From Struthidea cinerea (lineage: Eukaryota > Chordata > Aves > Passeriformes > Corcoracidae), in the NCBI GenBank assembly GCA_013397865.1, contig VZTI01001048.1, positions 3,637,842 to 3,701,841 on the forward strand: 64,000 nt of DNA. Direction: 5' to 3'. The notes below the pieces were generated by a model. The model saw only the letters and a program-made list of their open reading frames with translations. It had not been told where the DNA came from and did no database searches. This document shows positions 49,483 through 63,394 of this stretch, piece by piece (the stretch's first letter is position 1; the number at the start of each line of letters is the position of its first letter). Both the position numbers and the translations under genes were made by a program.

Positions 49483-50998
49483 GGAAAAAATACCAGGAAG
49501 GAACAGGCTCATTTCACACCTTCTTTAAGCAGATATATGGAAATGTCATGAGAGATTTGTGGATGTGATCACTGCTCTTTAAAACTGGGGTCATAGAGTA
49601 TAAGAAGAAACTAAGTCTTTGGTATAGTTATTATTTGGCTCATAGGTACCTCTCAGATGTTAAGAAAAACAGTGCAACTGTTGGTGCTCTGATCAAAGCA
49701 GATTCAAAAACATAGGGAGCTACAAGAAACACATATGCTTAAATGGTCTGCAGAGTTGTTTAACTGAATAAATCCAACACAGTTTCATTACATTAAAGAC
49801 CAGCTGTTAGGCACAGTCAGGATGCCAATATAAAATCAACATATGTAATCTTGGCCAAGTTGGGTTTTTTCCCCATCAAAAAGAATATTTGTGCCAAGAG
49901 CATATGCTGCAAAAGGACTAAAGCACAGTCCCATTACCACTGCAGGGTACATAATTACATAAATTTACCTAAATATGGAAAAATTGTAACAAATAGGGGA
50001 GACTTGGCAGATATTTTGGTTTCACATTTGGTATTTGGCATAACACAGTGTCCTGTTTAATTCCCATTGCTGCTACTTAGTGTTTCCTTTAATTGTGGAG
50101 CACATGGCAGTTCTTATTCTATTTAATTTTCTCATAGCAGCTCTCACATTTTGGCTACAACCACATTACATGAAAAAGCACGTAAGTATAGATTATACTG
50201 TACTACAGCCTGAGGGTACAGCATATAAAAATAGTAATTTCTCATGCGTTAAAGCTTCTTGAATATAGAAGTTAAACACTATTTTAGAAAACAAGTACAA
50301 GACACAATGCATTTGTAGACACGTATTGAAAAGTTTTAGTGTCCCAGAGTGGTAAGGGAAGAAAGAAGGAAGAAGATCTATTCCAAACCTCAACTAGTAG
50401 CTTTTGGTCTATTTGGCATCCTTTTGCATTTGCAGTCTGGGCACTAACACTGCTTTCCTTCTCTATAACAAATCCCTTATTCCTGTTGCACACTACACAT
50501 GGCTTCCATGTTAAGGAAAATCCTAAAATGTCTAAGACTTTCAGTGGCCCTGAGGATAGGTTCAGGGATCTGGTACACATTTAAAGCAGAAAATTAAATA
50601 TGCAGATCAGTACTATGTGAATTTAAAACATGTATTTTTACAAAGTGAGGGCTTTTTTTTGATTGAAAGGACTACTCTATAGATATATTGCGTGTTGCAT
50701 TAAGCATGTTTTTATTTTTCTCCCAAAGTTCTCAGAGCTCTTATAAACATTGCATCTTAGTGTTTGATACACAGATGGTCTCATGTCAAGTGGTTACCTC
50801 ATTTTATCTTTTTTTCTTCTTCTATCTCCATATGTATCTCTGGGCAATGTGAGTGTAAAGTTGTGCTGTAGTACTTATGGGGCATGAGAGCCTTTATTCT
50901 CAGCTGTAGGGCTCTGGGAGCCCTATGCTGTGTTACCATTTTACTGAGGCGTTCAGTAGCACAGATCTGTTTTTAAAGTAATTTGGGAACAATTTCTT

Positions 50999-51040
50999 GC
51001 CATTTCAGTCGCATGGATGCCATTTCAGTTGCCATTTCAG
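50999..51040. repeat. Three copies of a 10-nt motif
   Basis: gccatttcag occurs at 50,999-51,008, 51,019-51,028 and 51,031-51,040. An atggatg string also occurs before the second and after the third copy, so this looks like nested local duplication. Confidence 0.85.
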
Positions 51041-51431
51041 CTTGTATGGATGATGCTACGAGCCCCAAAGCAATTCAGTAATAAAGTTTGTTAACAACAT
51101 TCAAAATAGGCTTCCTTGCAGCTTTGGGGGAGTTTATTTTTGCATTTTAATTTTTTTTTTAATTGTAGTTCTTGATTAATGCACTCTTGCATTGCAGTGT
51201 AACAGAAAGCCATAGAATAGAAAATGTTGCCATATATTTTAAACTGTGTTTGAATCAATCTGAGCATTTATAGGACAAAAAGTTGACAGATCTCTGCAAT
51301 AGTTTCACATATTAGACTCTGTTTTTTCACCCATGAGGAGGACTACAAGAGGCTGTAGTGGTAGATTATTGCACTGCTCCTGAAATTAATGTCCAGTGGA
51401 CCCATCTTATACATTGATGATAAATTGAAAG

Positions 51432-51463
51432 AATTAATGTAAAATGTAAATTAATGTAAAATG
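51432..51463. repeat. Perfect tandem duplication, 15-nt unit, period 17
   Basis: aattaatgtaaaatg occurs at 51,432-51,446 and identically at 51,449-51,463. Confidence 0.92.
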
Positions 51464-53589
51464 AGGATAATTGAATAATTATGACATCTGTTACTCCAGG
51501 ACCTCTTAGAAGGAAATTAACTGAGTAAATCACAGATTTAAAGGTGTGTTAACAATTCCATAACAAATATAGCTGAAATATGTGGTGGGGAAAGGGTAAT
51601 GGGGATGAAATTGAGCTCTCAGATAATCATTTGACACACAGGTAATTGAGCAGCTATCCACTGGACTGATGAACACTTGTAAGGAAATATATTTATTGCT
51701 ATGTTTGATTTTTTTGTGGAATTTCTCTTCTTATGATGGCTATTCAGAATCTGCAGTCTCAAATTAGTAAGGAGAATAGGGAAATAAAAGAATTATTTTT
51801 TAATTGCAAAATAAGTCTCAAATGTCATGTCACAATACTGATAAATGGAAAAATAGTCTCAAGCATTTCATCCTAGAAATAGCTTTTATAGGGTTGTATA
51901 AGCAATCACCTTGAGGTGTTGAGTTCCTGTGTGTTAAAAAAATACCAGTCAAGTTCCCTGTGTACTATGGCAGCTTAATCCATAGACAGCAAAAGATTAT
52001 TTTATTACTTTGTTATTTTTCTCTAGATAACTTGTAGTCATATTTATGGTTTTAGTTGGACAATGTCTGCATACCTTTTCAGAGTGTAAGAGTGGCTATC
52101 AGAAATATGAAGGAATATGTAATCTGTGAGAAACAGTAAACCTCATTAAGAAAGGTTATTGCACCTATAGCTTCTTCTCTCAGTGCTCATTGATTAGAGA
52201 TTAAACATTATCCTTTGTGCTATTCAGATTGGGATTTTTAATTAGGATGTCATTATTACACAGATATACTAAATGCTAAATTGATTTTTGAGACCTTTTG
52301 AAATAATGGCACTACTTCTGCAAAATGAAAATCATAATAGATTATTGACTTATACTTGGCTTTTGGTTCAAGGGCACATCTCCAATGTCAACATTTTCAA
52401 TATTTTTAGTTTCATGCAAAGAGACACTCATAATTAGGCTTATATTAAAAGTTTGTGCCTATTGACTCATATTTTATTAATGACAATACTATAGCATTGA
52501 TTGTCCTTGATTTATAATAGCAAGCAATGATGCCTGTTGCTGACATGTAAACACAACATAAACTTTCAAGTTGATTATTTTATTTAAGAATTTGTATTCA
52601 TGCAAGAAGTATCATAAGAGCTATTGGCATTTTAAAGCAGGTATTTCCTTCAGGTGGAAGTTGTTTTTAGATGAAGAAATTCTTTTTACTGTACAGAATG
52701 TATCAGGTGCTTGGGTTTTGTAATGGATTCTTAAAGAAACTTTCAGGGTAGACCTTCATAATAGAAACAGCAATTCAAAGCAGGAAAATACTAATACTTC
52801 TGTGTATTAGTGCCCATTTACTTAAATTTGGTCCAAATAGAGTTCTAGTTTCGTGATCAGACCCATTCACCTTTTGTTTTTCCGTAGACTTTGAGACAAG
52901 CCCATCTGTCTTGCTAAAATCTTTTAAAATCTGGCATTCATGATAGCTTTTGTTTGTAGACAGACTTGATGTATGCTACTTGTCAAGCATTTACAAATCA
53001 AACCAAAGAGCTAGTGTTGACAAATTTTTGTGTTAAGATTGGAAATTCTCAGAATGGGGACAGTATTTCCTAGTAAGTTGTGGTGGCTGGTTGATGCATT
53101 TTTGATTCAAAAGGAGGAGAAAAGTCTCCCTGAGGCCAAGGCTATCCAGTATTTGTCTTGAAAGCGATAATTTTTCTGTGAGAGAGGGCATGCCCGTAAA
53201 ATCCATAGCTATTCAAATCAATTCATATAATATCCAATGGGATGCCTTGTTGCCGTACTTGCTCTTCTTGAAGAGTGGTCTGTGTTCTCTTACAAAGAGA
53301 CAGGCATGAGGGAACACGGTGATATCAGTTACCTTTCTGTGTAAAATAGCTTTCTGCATATAAATTTTGCTGTTGCCGCAGTCTTAAATCTCTGCTTAGT
53401 TGCAATTTCATGTATATGGTCAACATCTTACCAATTCAAGAGCAGGAATAACATCCCTCCTGCAACTGAGAAGAAAATGCAGTGCCTTGCAAATCTATGA
53501 AAATACTTTCCTCCAGATGATGCAATTCATGTCTCCTCTTTGTTGGTATAAAAAATCTTCATGCACCGCTTCTCTGCTTCATATTTATA

Positions 53590-53650
53590 GTTTGATTCAA
53601 TGATCTTAAAGGCCTTTTCTGACCTAACTAATCCTGTGTTTCTATATATG
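53590..53650 (+). mobile_element. CR1 LINE, short 3' tail
   Basis: The segment reads tttgattcaatgatcttaaa then ggccttttctgacctaacta then an atcctgtgtttctatatatg tail. This tracks the last bases of many avian CR1 copies: a ggactcgatgatctt-type block, ggtcttttccaaccta, then ATTCTATG repeats. Only the very end is recognisable; upstream sequence to about 53,460 may belong to the same element but is too diverged to say. Confidence 0.7.
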
Positions 53651-56445
53651 TAGTGGTCTAAACCATAAATTCAGTTCTAGAGGCAGTTAAAGGTATATAC
53701 AACTGTGTTGATGTGAGAAACTACACACTGCTTCCTACTAATAGAGAATCTGCGTTCCGTATTCCTCATTTTAATTAGAGTGTACTAAAGTCAAATAGTC
53801 TAGAAAACACTGGGAAGTTGTCTTTTTATTAAACACTTAGCAAAAAGCATATTTTTTATTGGTAGTAATTTAATGTGTGATGAATCTTTCTCATGATTCA
53901 AGTACCAACAAATGTAGGATGTGCATTTTAGAAGGATTTATGGTAACTTTGAGTGTAGTGGCTAAGTATTCTTGAATAAAGCCATTTAATTGTGGGATGG
54001 ATTAAATTTGGTTTAGACACAGGACTTTTAGTAAAGTTGCCCGTTTATTCTTTTAGAACTCTCATGTCTCTGAGCAATTTCATCATTTATTCATCCTGAA
54101 ATAATTACAAGAGCAGAAAACAGTTCTTTGAGAGTGTGTCAATGCACCTCCCTATTTGGTATGGGAGTTGATGTGACTACAAGAAGCAAAAATGGAAAAG
54201 ATCCTAAAATCCAAATCACAGAATTGCAAACTAAAGTGAGGGCAGTGTTTCAGTTCTGTTTTTTAATCTCTGACTAATATTTTTCTAGAAGAAAATTGGT
54301 ATGTCCGTTGGTTGGCACAGCATAATCTATGCATCTTCAGCACAGATGGCTAACAAGACTGGGACTATCCTACAGCAGAGAAATTTCTCTGAAATAAGAA
54401 CTCATGAAGTCAATTCATTTGCTGGCAAAAAAATGCCTACATTACCTTTCTTCAGATTAAACCAATTTCTTCAGGTTCATAGCTGCAAGTAATTTGGAGG
54501 GGGGTTTATTGTGTTTTTCCTAGTTCTTGAAGATGATTGCCTGAGAAATTTATGTACTTTCAAGCAGACAAATATTCAAGCTTCTTGCTATCATTGTTAA
54601 TTTATTATTTTTTAAAAATACACAAGTACACAAAATAAGTCTATCTCAATACAGATAGATATAAGATACAGGTTTTTCTCAAATAAGTATGTGCAGTCTG
54701 GTACTTTAATACAACTCTGAAGAATTTACCAATGATGTTGTGCAGCATGTTCATAGCTTTTACTTTTTTATAATTTTGTTGTGCACATGAAATTACAGAA
54801 TGGGGGAGCGGTGATACCACAGCTGGTGTATTTTTCTGCTTTGTATCTGGAGCCCTCAAGTGAAGATAAGACAGTTTTTTAGGAGGTTTTAAAGGAGGAA
54901 CTTCTGTAGTTCTGTACTGGATGATACATACTTCTTGTTTAAAGGATGTACACAGGATGGGGTGGCGAGTAACATAATTCAAGAAATATTTGGAAAGGCA
55001 TAACTAATAACAGAAATTAAGGGATGCAATAATTCTTCACATGCTGTAAATCTAATAATGTATGCATACAATAAAAACTTCCCGAATAATATATCAGTTT
55101 TATTCAAAGTAATATTATGTTATTGCATTTTATCAGGATGCCTTGGCAGAACACATCAGCTGTTAGAACACTTCAACTATACGTCAGAGACAAAAAATTT
55201 GGAAGACCCAAACCAAACAAAACCTTCCATAAGTGGTTCTTCAATTTTTATAATTATTCGGATTTGAAGATAGAGGTGCAGCTTCATAAAAATTATGAGA
55301 CATTATTGGTACATTAAAAGGTTTTGTGGAAATGTTTATTAGTTATTATAAAGAAACCCTTTTTCTCAACTTTTTCATTAATTTAAGAATTTATTTGCAA
55401 TTGTCATTGTTCAATGGCAGAAATTAATAATTCACGCCTCTTATAAAGGAACACAAAAAGGGATATTTATTCTTTCACATACAGATTTAGATGCACCACC
55501 TTTAGTTGAACAAGTACAGAAGTGGAAGTACTGAGGTCTCTCTGTTACCTTTTTTTTCCTTTTTACTACTCCGGATGAGCGCTACAAACATGAATACAAA
55601 GTCCAGAGCTGAGAATATGCATGACAAGTTCATGTTCTGATTTTCTGACTTAACAGGCATGAAATATTATGTTAAGATTTATTTTTTAGAAAGCTGTGAC
55701 AGATTCATTTAGGAATTTGGGGATGGCTAGGGGAGTTGTTGGAACAACCCTCCAACAAATATATCACTGTAGGTGTCCTATTTGTGTATCTAGTTTAGTG
55801 ATATTTGATGTCTTTTTATAGGCAAATAAATGGGTGAGAGAAAGCATTACTATTGCATTGTATATTATATATTTATTTATATATTATTACATATTTGCAT
55901 TATTGCAAATCATGAAAGGTCAAATTTTGAAATATGTCAAGGCACCCGTGAGACAGAAAATCAGTCTAAATATGCAATTTATGGGAAAGTATGGGCAAAC
56001 CATGTGATGGCGGTCAGGAAAAAAATTTTGCTCAAACTACTAAATAGCTTAAAGATTAATGCATTCTCTTTTCACTATCAGTTCTACAAAGTATTTTACC
56101 TAAAATAAGAGGGAGTTTTAACAAAAAATTCCTTAGAATACTCTAATAATATTTTTTTATCTAGCATTTTTTGTTCCCAGGAGATACCTTGGTACAGATC
56201 CACAATTTATTTAGATATATAACTTCTGCCTATGGGCCTTGCCTGCAATCACGTGTCTGCTTCTGTTTTCTTAAATAGATTCTGTTCATACCCACACAAA
56301 CTAGCTTCTCAGAGTCTGTCTTAATGGGAGTTTGTAAGCACTTAGTGGGAGTTAAATATCAAAATACTTGTATGCTATCTACAAAAAGTCTCAAAATCTT
56401 TAACAGGACCTTAAAGAGGAAGATGGAGCCTCCCTTTGAGGCCAA

Positions 56446-56462
56446 TTTTTTTTTTTTTTTTT
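56446..56462. repeat. Poly-T run, 17 nt
   Basis: Uninterrupted T17; simple repeat. Confidence 0.95.
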
Positions 56463-59400
56463 GTTAACAGATAGAATGCTAATTTGTCTCCTCACATTCA
56501 TAAGTGAAATTGAAAAGGGGAAAAAATAAAACTGCACCAGTTGTATTTTAGTGAAAGAAGGATATACCACATTTTGGTTCCCCAAAGCCTTTAGGAGCAC
56601 ATTTCTGCATTGTGCTGTATATTGATATAAGGATCTACATAAAAATATGTGTGTAGAGAGAGCTACTTGCAGAATGGGACTCCTGATTCATTTGAAGTAA
56701 GATACGTGCTATGGGGACAGTCTGTGAAGAACGCATGATTAAAGAAAAGAGTGTTAAATTCAAATTCGTCTACTGGTGAAGATATAAGAAAATGTTCAGG
56801 AAGCCAATTTTACTAAAACTGGTTTTAAGTACTCAGAGAACAGGAAGCCATTTAGCATGGACGTTAGATCTTTCTAATGACTGACTAACTGGAAACAGGC
56901 TATCTTAATTCTCAGCCCCAAGCAAGTACAAATGGCCCTGCTTCCAGACTTCATTGCAATATTTATTGCAATTTGAATGGCAGGCTTTTGACACCGTAGT
57001 CATAAAAATTACAGGGGACCACTTATCTGTGTTTGATATGAGACAGAGCGTGGACCTGGAAGTTCCAGTCTCCAGCAGGCTTTAACATTACTATTTAATG
57101 GTCTTGATGGCCAAAGACCAGTTCAAAAGGTAGTGGTGATCCAGTACGTTTCCTTCAAATATACAATTTTTTCTCTCTTCTGAGAAAAACTGCATGTGTA
57201 TTGTTCCTATTGATGGCAAGAGACACAAATCTAAGCATAACTAAGCAGGCAGTGAGTACCGTTTGTGATTTCACCTTAAAAGCATTTCACTTATTACACG
57301 ATTTGATATTTAGTCCTGTGAAACATTACTAAGTAATACAAGTTGTAAAAAACAGAATTACAGTTGTTCTTTTATTAGCTTTAGAAGTTGCTAAATTTGT
57401 ACTGTCTATAGACATGGCCATAATACTTTCTCTTGTATTAACACTTTTCTCAGGTAGCTTATCTACAGTTCCATCTATACTGCAAATTCTGAAAGATTTT
57501 TACAAAGTCAATAGTTTTATTAAATGTCCATAGAGATATTCTCATAAGTTAAAATTTTTCATATTTATAGGTGCATACCAGATCTTTCATGATGTATGTA
57601 TAAAATGAAGACTTTGTACTTCATTATATCTGTCTGTCCTGGTCATCAATTCAAGTGATGATTTTGTTTTTAAAATTTGCTTATGTGAGAGTTAGTACAG
57701 CTGTGTGTCATTTAAACTATCAAATAAGTTACTTGTTTTGACCTACTGCATGTCCTATTTCAAGCTAGGTTTACACTAAGAACAGAGGTGGTATCTGCTC
57801 AACATTCTGCAGCCATCTTTGAAAAATCTTTTCAAATCTTTGAAAGAGGCAGGCTGCTCTAGCAAGTCTGTTGTCTGCTGCTTTAGCTATACCTTTGGGC
57901 TAGTTTGGACTGATCATCATATTGTCCCTCGAACCACAGGCTTGTAATTCTGGTAGCCTTTCTGTGTGGAAGTGTGTGGGGGAATCCTTTTTATTGAACT
58001 AGATCAAAAGTAGAAAACCTTTAATGAACTATAATGTAAGCAGTCAAAAAAAACAAATATGATAATCAAAAGAAATTGATTAGATTTCATTTTGTTTTGT
58101 TTTCTCTCATATTTTCCTGCATCTCTCCGCTACTCCATGTCTTTCAGATAAAGACATTAAGGTGTTGAACATGAGTTAATCAGGGACTTGTCATTCAATC
58201 AATTATGGAGAAATGTTTTGTTTAAGTGCCCAAACCCCAAAAGCCATATACTCGCTGTTCATGTATGAATTCACATTAATGTTTTTCATTATTAAGATGA
58301 CCTGTATTAATAGCTGCAAACTTGGTGAAGAGCAGATGTGATCAATTTCTAGTTTAAGGCTTGTAAGTCACGATTATATGTTCCACATATACATAGGACA
58401 ATAAATATTTATTCCCTTATACAAATAGCTGTTAAATAGCAGAGCTAGAACACTATGACTACTGGGGTGGTGAGGTTAAAAGTTTAAAGTTAAATTTTTT
58501 GACTGTGTCACATCATGAAGTTTGGAGTTACCAGAGTTGGTGTTTGAAATTGATCCATCTCAGGTTTATGCAAACGTGTCTCATGCTGATCAATTACACA
58601 GTAGCTATATTTAGGTAATTGAACAATGCAAAGCAAATTATTTCATAGTTCATCTCTGAAGGGAATCCCTTGCTGTTTGTTTAGTCAAATTCCTGAGTTA
58701 AATCTAATCTTAAAAACAAACTAGCTAGGCAGTTGATATTATGTAAACTAGGCCTAGTCTCTATTCCATAAGCATCTTTGGAAGCTTGTTATGCTTCATT
58801 TATACTCTGAATTTGATGTTTACATAGCCCAAATGTGCTCTTTTGCTGTTTCTGATTTTTAAAGCTCCCACAAATGGCTTAACCTTACTTACCAAGTATT
58901 TTATTTAGTCACTGAAGCCAAATTTTATTTCTGAATATAAGCAGCTCTTCTGTAGTATTTTCTTTTAACGTATCTCAGAGACTGCTCTACAAAGCAAAGT
59001 ACATATTCTTCCTCCTTCCATGTGGAGCAGCTGATGGGAGAGGAAGTCGTATTAAAGGAATGTGGGAGTAGAGCTGAGATCTAATTAATTCACATAGTTA
59101 AATTAGGAACTTAGAAATACTGTAGGAAGTTTAATTAGTGGCAAGAAAGGCTCTCTAAAATAGGCATGAACAAGGCAGGTATTTCAACCAAGTTAAACGT
59201 GCTTACAATGCTTTTGATAGACCCAGTGCATGGCACCAATTTTGTAGGTAACCTCTGGAATTTTTGACATTTAAATGAAGAGTCTAAGTTAGTGTAATTT
59301 ATAGTTTTAGTAGGAAATAGGGTCACGCCGTATTTAAAAAAGAGGATCATGTTGTTCAGAATAGGCAGTAAAGTTAACAATGTAGTTTTCCTTGAAATAA

Positions 59401-59611
59401 ATCCACTAATTTGGTTTGACTGGGATTTTAAAAATTGATATTCAGATTGTTTTGGACTGGTCTGCTCATTCTTTTTCTTTCCTCTAATGTGACCTGGAGA
59501 AGCATTCAAGAATTTCTCACTGAAGAAATATTTTCATCAACTTAATTAACAATTAATGTCCACATTTTATCACATTGACCATGTCTGTTATTACAGTCAG
59601 CAACACGGCTG

Positions 59612-59651
59612 TTATATTTACTTGCTCTAACATTATATTTACTTGCTCCAA
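59612..59651. repeat. Tandem duplication, 19-nt unit, period 21
   Basis: ttatatttacttgctctaa at 59,612-59,630 recurs at 59,633-59,651 with a single difference (ctccaa). Confidence 0.92.
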
Positions 59652-62501
59652 GATGCCTTTTACTTAATTGATCAGTAGGATTAAAAACATTCTGATGTAG
59701 TGAATGCATTTAATGGGCTCACACCTCACTTCCCATAAAGCTGTATTTCTATTCCTGTTCTGCATCCTTTTAAAGCACTCACCCAGCAGTTTACTGATGT
59801 AACCAATTAGACTACAAAAGAGGTGAGATTTCAGAAGCTGTTTCAGAATTACTGGCTCCTTTCAGATCTACAGCAAAGGAAACTTATTTACAATTTTAAT
59901 TATTATTAATTTTATATGTTGTTTAAAAGTTTAGTTAAAATAAATTTCATTTGCAGTAATTTATTTCAAGATGAGAGTTTAAGTGGAGCTCAGGATTCAC
60001 GTAGATGTTTTGCCAAGACTTTTTGAAAATGGAATTTCACTCAAACTAGCTTTTGTCTTAAAACACTAAATAAACGTGTATATTGTCTCACTAACATCTT
60101 CTATCTAGGAAGACACTTTGTTCATGAAATGGTCGGGATGACACATCCAGGCCAGGATTATTTAATTCCAGTGATAATTTTAGGGTTTTTCCTTTGTAAC
60201 AATCATTACTGTTTATCAACTTGAAGCAAATGCAGGTCACTTAAGTTAAAATCTGTCAGTGTATCTTTAAGTTATATCATATTTTTAAATGTAATAAGGT
60301 AGCAGAATGCAGTATCAATGTCACCCCTAACAAGTGAGTGATGAAACTCCATTCCCTAAAAGCTGGAGTTTCTTCTCTGCAGCTCTTTTTGTTTGTAAGA
60401 GATTTTGCCTTTGATTAGTTCAGTCCCTTTCATCAATGTTAGAGGTAAGGTGCTGTTTTCTAGGATAATCATTATAATACTGTTTAGAATAAATGGTCAG
60501 GGAAGGGGCAAGGCAAAACCATCACAGTGCTGGTGTGTCTGCTCAGATTCAGGTGCTACTGTGTACCTTTCTTTAGATACATTTATCATTACATTTTCTA
60601 ATTATACGAATAAATTAGATTTTCTCAGAGAGTTCGGGTATATTTTTAGTAATATATTTCCCTCCAAACTTTGCTATGCACAGCTCTCCGGTATATTTTA
60701 GTTTGGCAATAAAAGGCCCTTTCTTTGCTTAAACAGGAAAAAAGTCTGGGAAAAATATACATAAAAACACCAGCAGAAATTGTTTAATAGCCATGTTTTC
60801 CCCTCATTGCTTGTGTTAAAAATAAAACCTTAGTATTAATTACACTTAAGCTGACTCTAGGATTATATTCCAGAAGAATTTAAAGGTCTAACAGAAATAA
60901 AGATCTTTTCTAACAGCCTGGGAAAGTAAAGTAAGTGCAGGTGATCGAGTTATCACATTTCACCAATTCATTGAAAATTACTGAATATTGTACTATGAAG
61001 AAAATTGTTTTCTCTAAAGAGAATTTTGAATGAAATATGAACATTCAATTTTGTGCACAAACAAATGAACCTGAGATACTCTGTTATGTAAACTAGACCT
61101 TCTTAACCTTCTGCTTATTTACAGAAGGTCATTGATTCACAAGGGGGATAAAATCAGGTAGTTTCGTGCTGCAACAGGCTGTTTATTTGTTTAATTTTAG
61201 CTGTCAAATCCAATAAAAAATTTATAAAGTTTCATTAATAGAAGTAGGCCATAAAGGGTACCTTGTTATAGTCAGATGTTCAAAAAGATTCTGATTTCTA
61301 AGCTCACAGCTGCCTGCACTGCTATGCCTGCAGCAGTTGTTCTTATCACCCATGCAGCATTTTGGCAGCTTGTTCAATATCAAAGGCATCCTCGTAGTTC
61401 AATTTTCAATAACTGACATTGCGTTAATTAAAAATTTTGTTTTCAGCAAGATTAAAACTGGGATTTTAGTAATAACTTTCTGTGGAGCTCTCAGAATAAA
61501 CTACAGGCATAATTACATTAATTGATTATATGTTTTGTTTCTAATCATTATCAAGCATTTGTTATACCCAGACACTACTTTACCTTTTGACTTGGGCTTC
61601 TCTGTGGTCTTGCTCTATGCATTGTGTTGATATCATGTACTTTTCTTTCAGAAATGCAGAGTAAATCTTTAATGGGATACAATGAAAACAACTGGAATCC
61701 TAGCAAGAATTTTGAAAATATACGTGTTTGTAAAAGATGCTGTTTTGGGTGGGTACAAGATGTGCAACACTTTCCTGATGTGCAAGAGGACTCTTACCTG
61801 TCTACTGTCTGCAGAATTGTCTCCTTTAGTGAGCTGGCTCTAAATGTAGCCGTATATTCAATGCCTGTGCTTATACCAGAGATTTGAATGTTCTCTGCCT
61901 GTTCTCCAGGCCTGACCTTCTTCTGCTGTACCCTTTACCAAATTCAATTGTGTGAAGTACGGTAATATTTCAGCTGCTAATTTAACTGAAATCCTGCGTT
62001 GGCGAAAATTGCCATTTAATGGGCTGATGCTGTAGACAGTCTCTTTGCTCACTCCCAATTTCTGAAGTGTGCCTTAAAAGTAACCCTGACAAGTTCTAAG
62101 AATCTGGGCCATATTTTATAAAGTTTGTTGTTGCTGTCAGAGTTTGGGGTTTTTTGTTTCGTTGGTTATTTCACTTCTCTCATTTGGTACAGGGCAGTGT
62201 TGAGACAGGATGTTGTGCCTGGGTGATGTGGATTATGATCCTTGTTGTGGTCTAGATTAGTAAAGCAGTTTCTATACTGAGGGTATTAGGAAGGTATTTT
62301 CCACTGTGTGAATTACATCATATTTTTCCCATCTGATCTCTATCAATATTTGTATCGCTTTGTATTATTCCTGACTGTTGTCAGGTTTAGGTGTCTCTAA
62401 GCCTGTGTTTAGAAGGTGTTGATCAAAATATCCAGGCAGGAACACAAGCAGATGATTTATTGCATTTTTTTGCAACTAGTACCAATCAAGATCATCACGA
62501 T

Positions 62502-62543
62502 AATATTGTAGACCCTTCACACAAAAATATTGTAGACCCTTCA
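62502..62543. repeat. Tandem duplication, 18-nt unit, period 24
   Basis: aatattgtagacccttca occurs identically at 62,502-62,519 and 62,526-62,543. Perfect identity points to a recent event. Confidence 0.93.
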
Positions 62544-63394
62544 TAAATAGGATGTGGATACACAGCTAATTTTTTAAGTAGCAATGCTTGCTGTGAGTGA
62601 ACCAATATTTTTAAATCTTTGAATAACTTTATATTGTATCGAACTATACGTACTTAACTGAATATCATGTCTGTACAATACATCACCATGGTAAACAGCC
62701 TACTCTTCAAGAGAATTTTTTCTTAAGTTAGGTCATAAGCCAACAGTGTGGTGTTTGAAAATGTGCCAAATTCGAAGAATAAATGTCATCTCTGATGTGA
62801 TAGTTAAGGTCTGTCATGAAGCAGAAACCTGTAAGTAGTGATTCAGTTTCATCTTTTCATTCTCCAAACAGCCTCTGTTCCTAGTGGCAGATTTAATGGT
62901 ATGATTTACAGCTCTAAAAGACCTTTATCAGGGCCAGAAAAATGACAAACAATAAATATATGGAGCATTATGTTAGCAGCCACCACACAATACCTTGTCA
63001 GTTACAGCTTGATAGTGATACATTTTAATTTTGTCTTTCATAAAAAATCTTGGCATGTATGTCTTATTTGAACACAGACTTGGAAGTCAAGTGTGTCATC
63101 CAACCATGCAGTTTATCACCCTCTATATTTTTTGTCCTTTTCACTTAATGTCATCTCTATGGCAACAGGCATCGCCCTGGAAATAATTTTCAAAACAGCT
63201 TATTTGTTTGAGGGGGCCTGACTGAAGTTCAAAGATGTTTGGTTTAGAAGAGCAACTTTAGTTTATGTTTAATAATAATTCTGAAGAGTTTCATGTAAAC
63301 AGCACCAGACTGGATACAGAGAGATTAGGAAGATACACTTTTACCAGACAAGGGTTGTACCAAGTTGTGCTGTTTGGTGTATAAATGATTATTG

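Larger units (their letters stand above)
35630..53589. other. Long AT-rich noncoding stretch
   Basis: About 18 kb of unique AT-rich DNA without a recognisable interspersed repeat or RNA gene. It carries T12 at 42,742-42,753, T17 at 48,032-48,048, an alternating TA stretch near 45,724-45,746, and short tandem duplications at 46,708-46,760, 49,436-49,482, 50,999-51,040 and 51,432-51,463. Open frames are short and unlike known proteins. A well-formed splice-site pair at 50,138-50,181 and a minus-strand open frame at 41,249-41,492 are noted as findings. Confidence 0.65.
53651..63394. other. AT-rich noncoding DNA
   Basis: Unique AT-rich sequence with a TA-rich stretch near 55,850-55,900, T17 at 56,446-56,462 and tandem duplications at 59,612-59,651 and 62,502-62,543. 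An acceptor-like site at 61,651 precedes a 78-codon open frame without known homology. No RNA gene, CR1 copy or convincing exon was recognised. Confidence 0.65.

Noticed and set aside
54641..54982. 113-codon minus-strand frame
   Set aside because: No homology recognised and no supporting signals; treated as chance.
59135..59509. 124-codon minus-strand frame
   Set aside because: No family resemblance, no splice signals, and composition typical of random AT-rich sequence.
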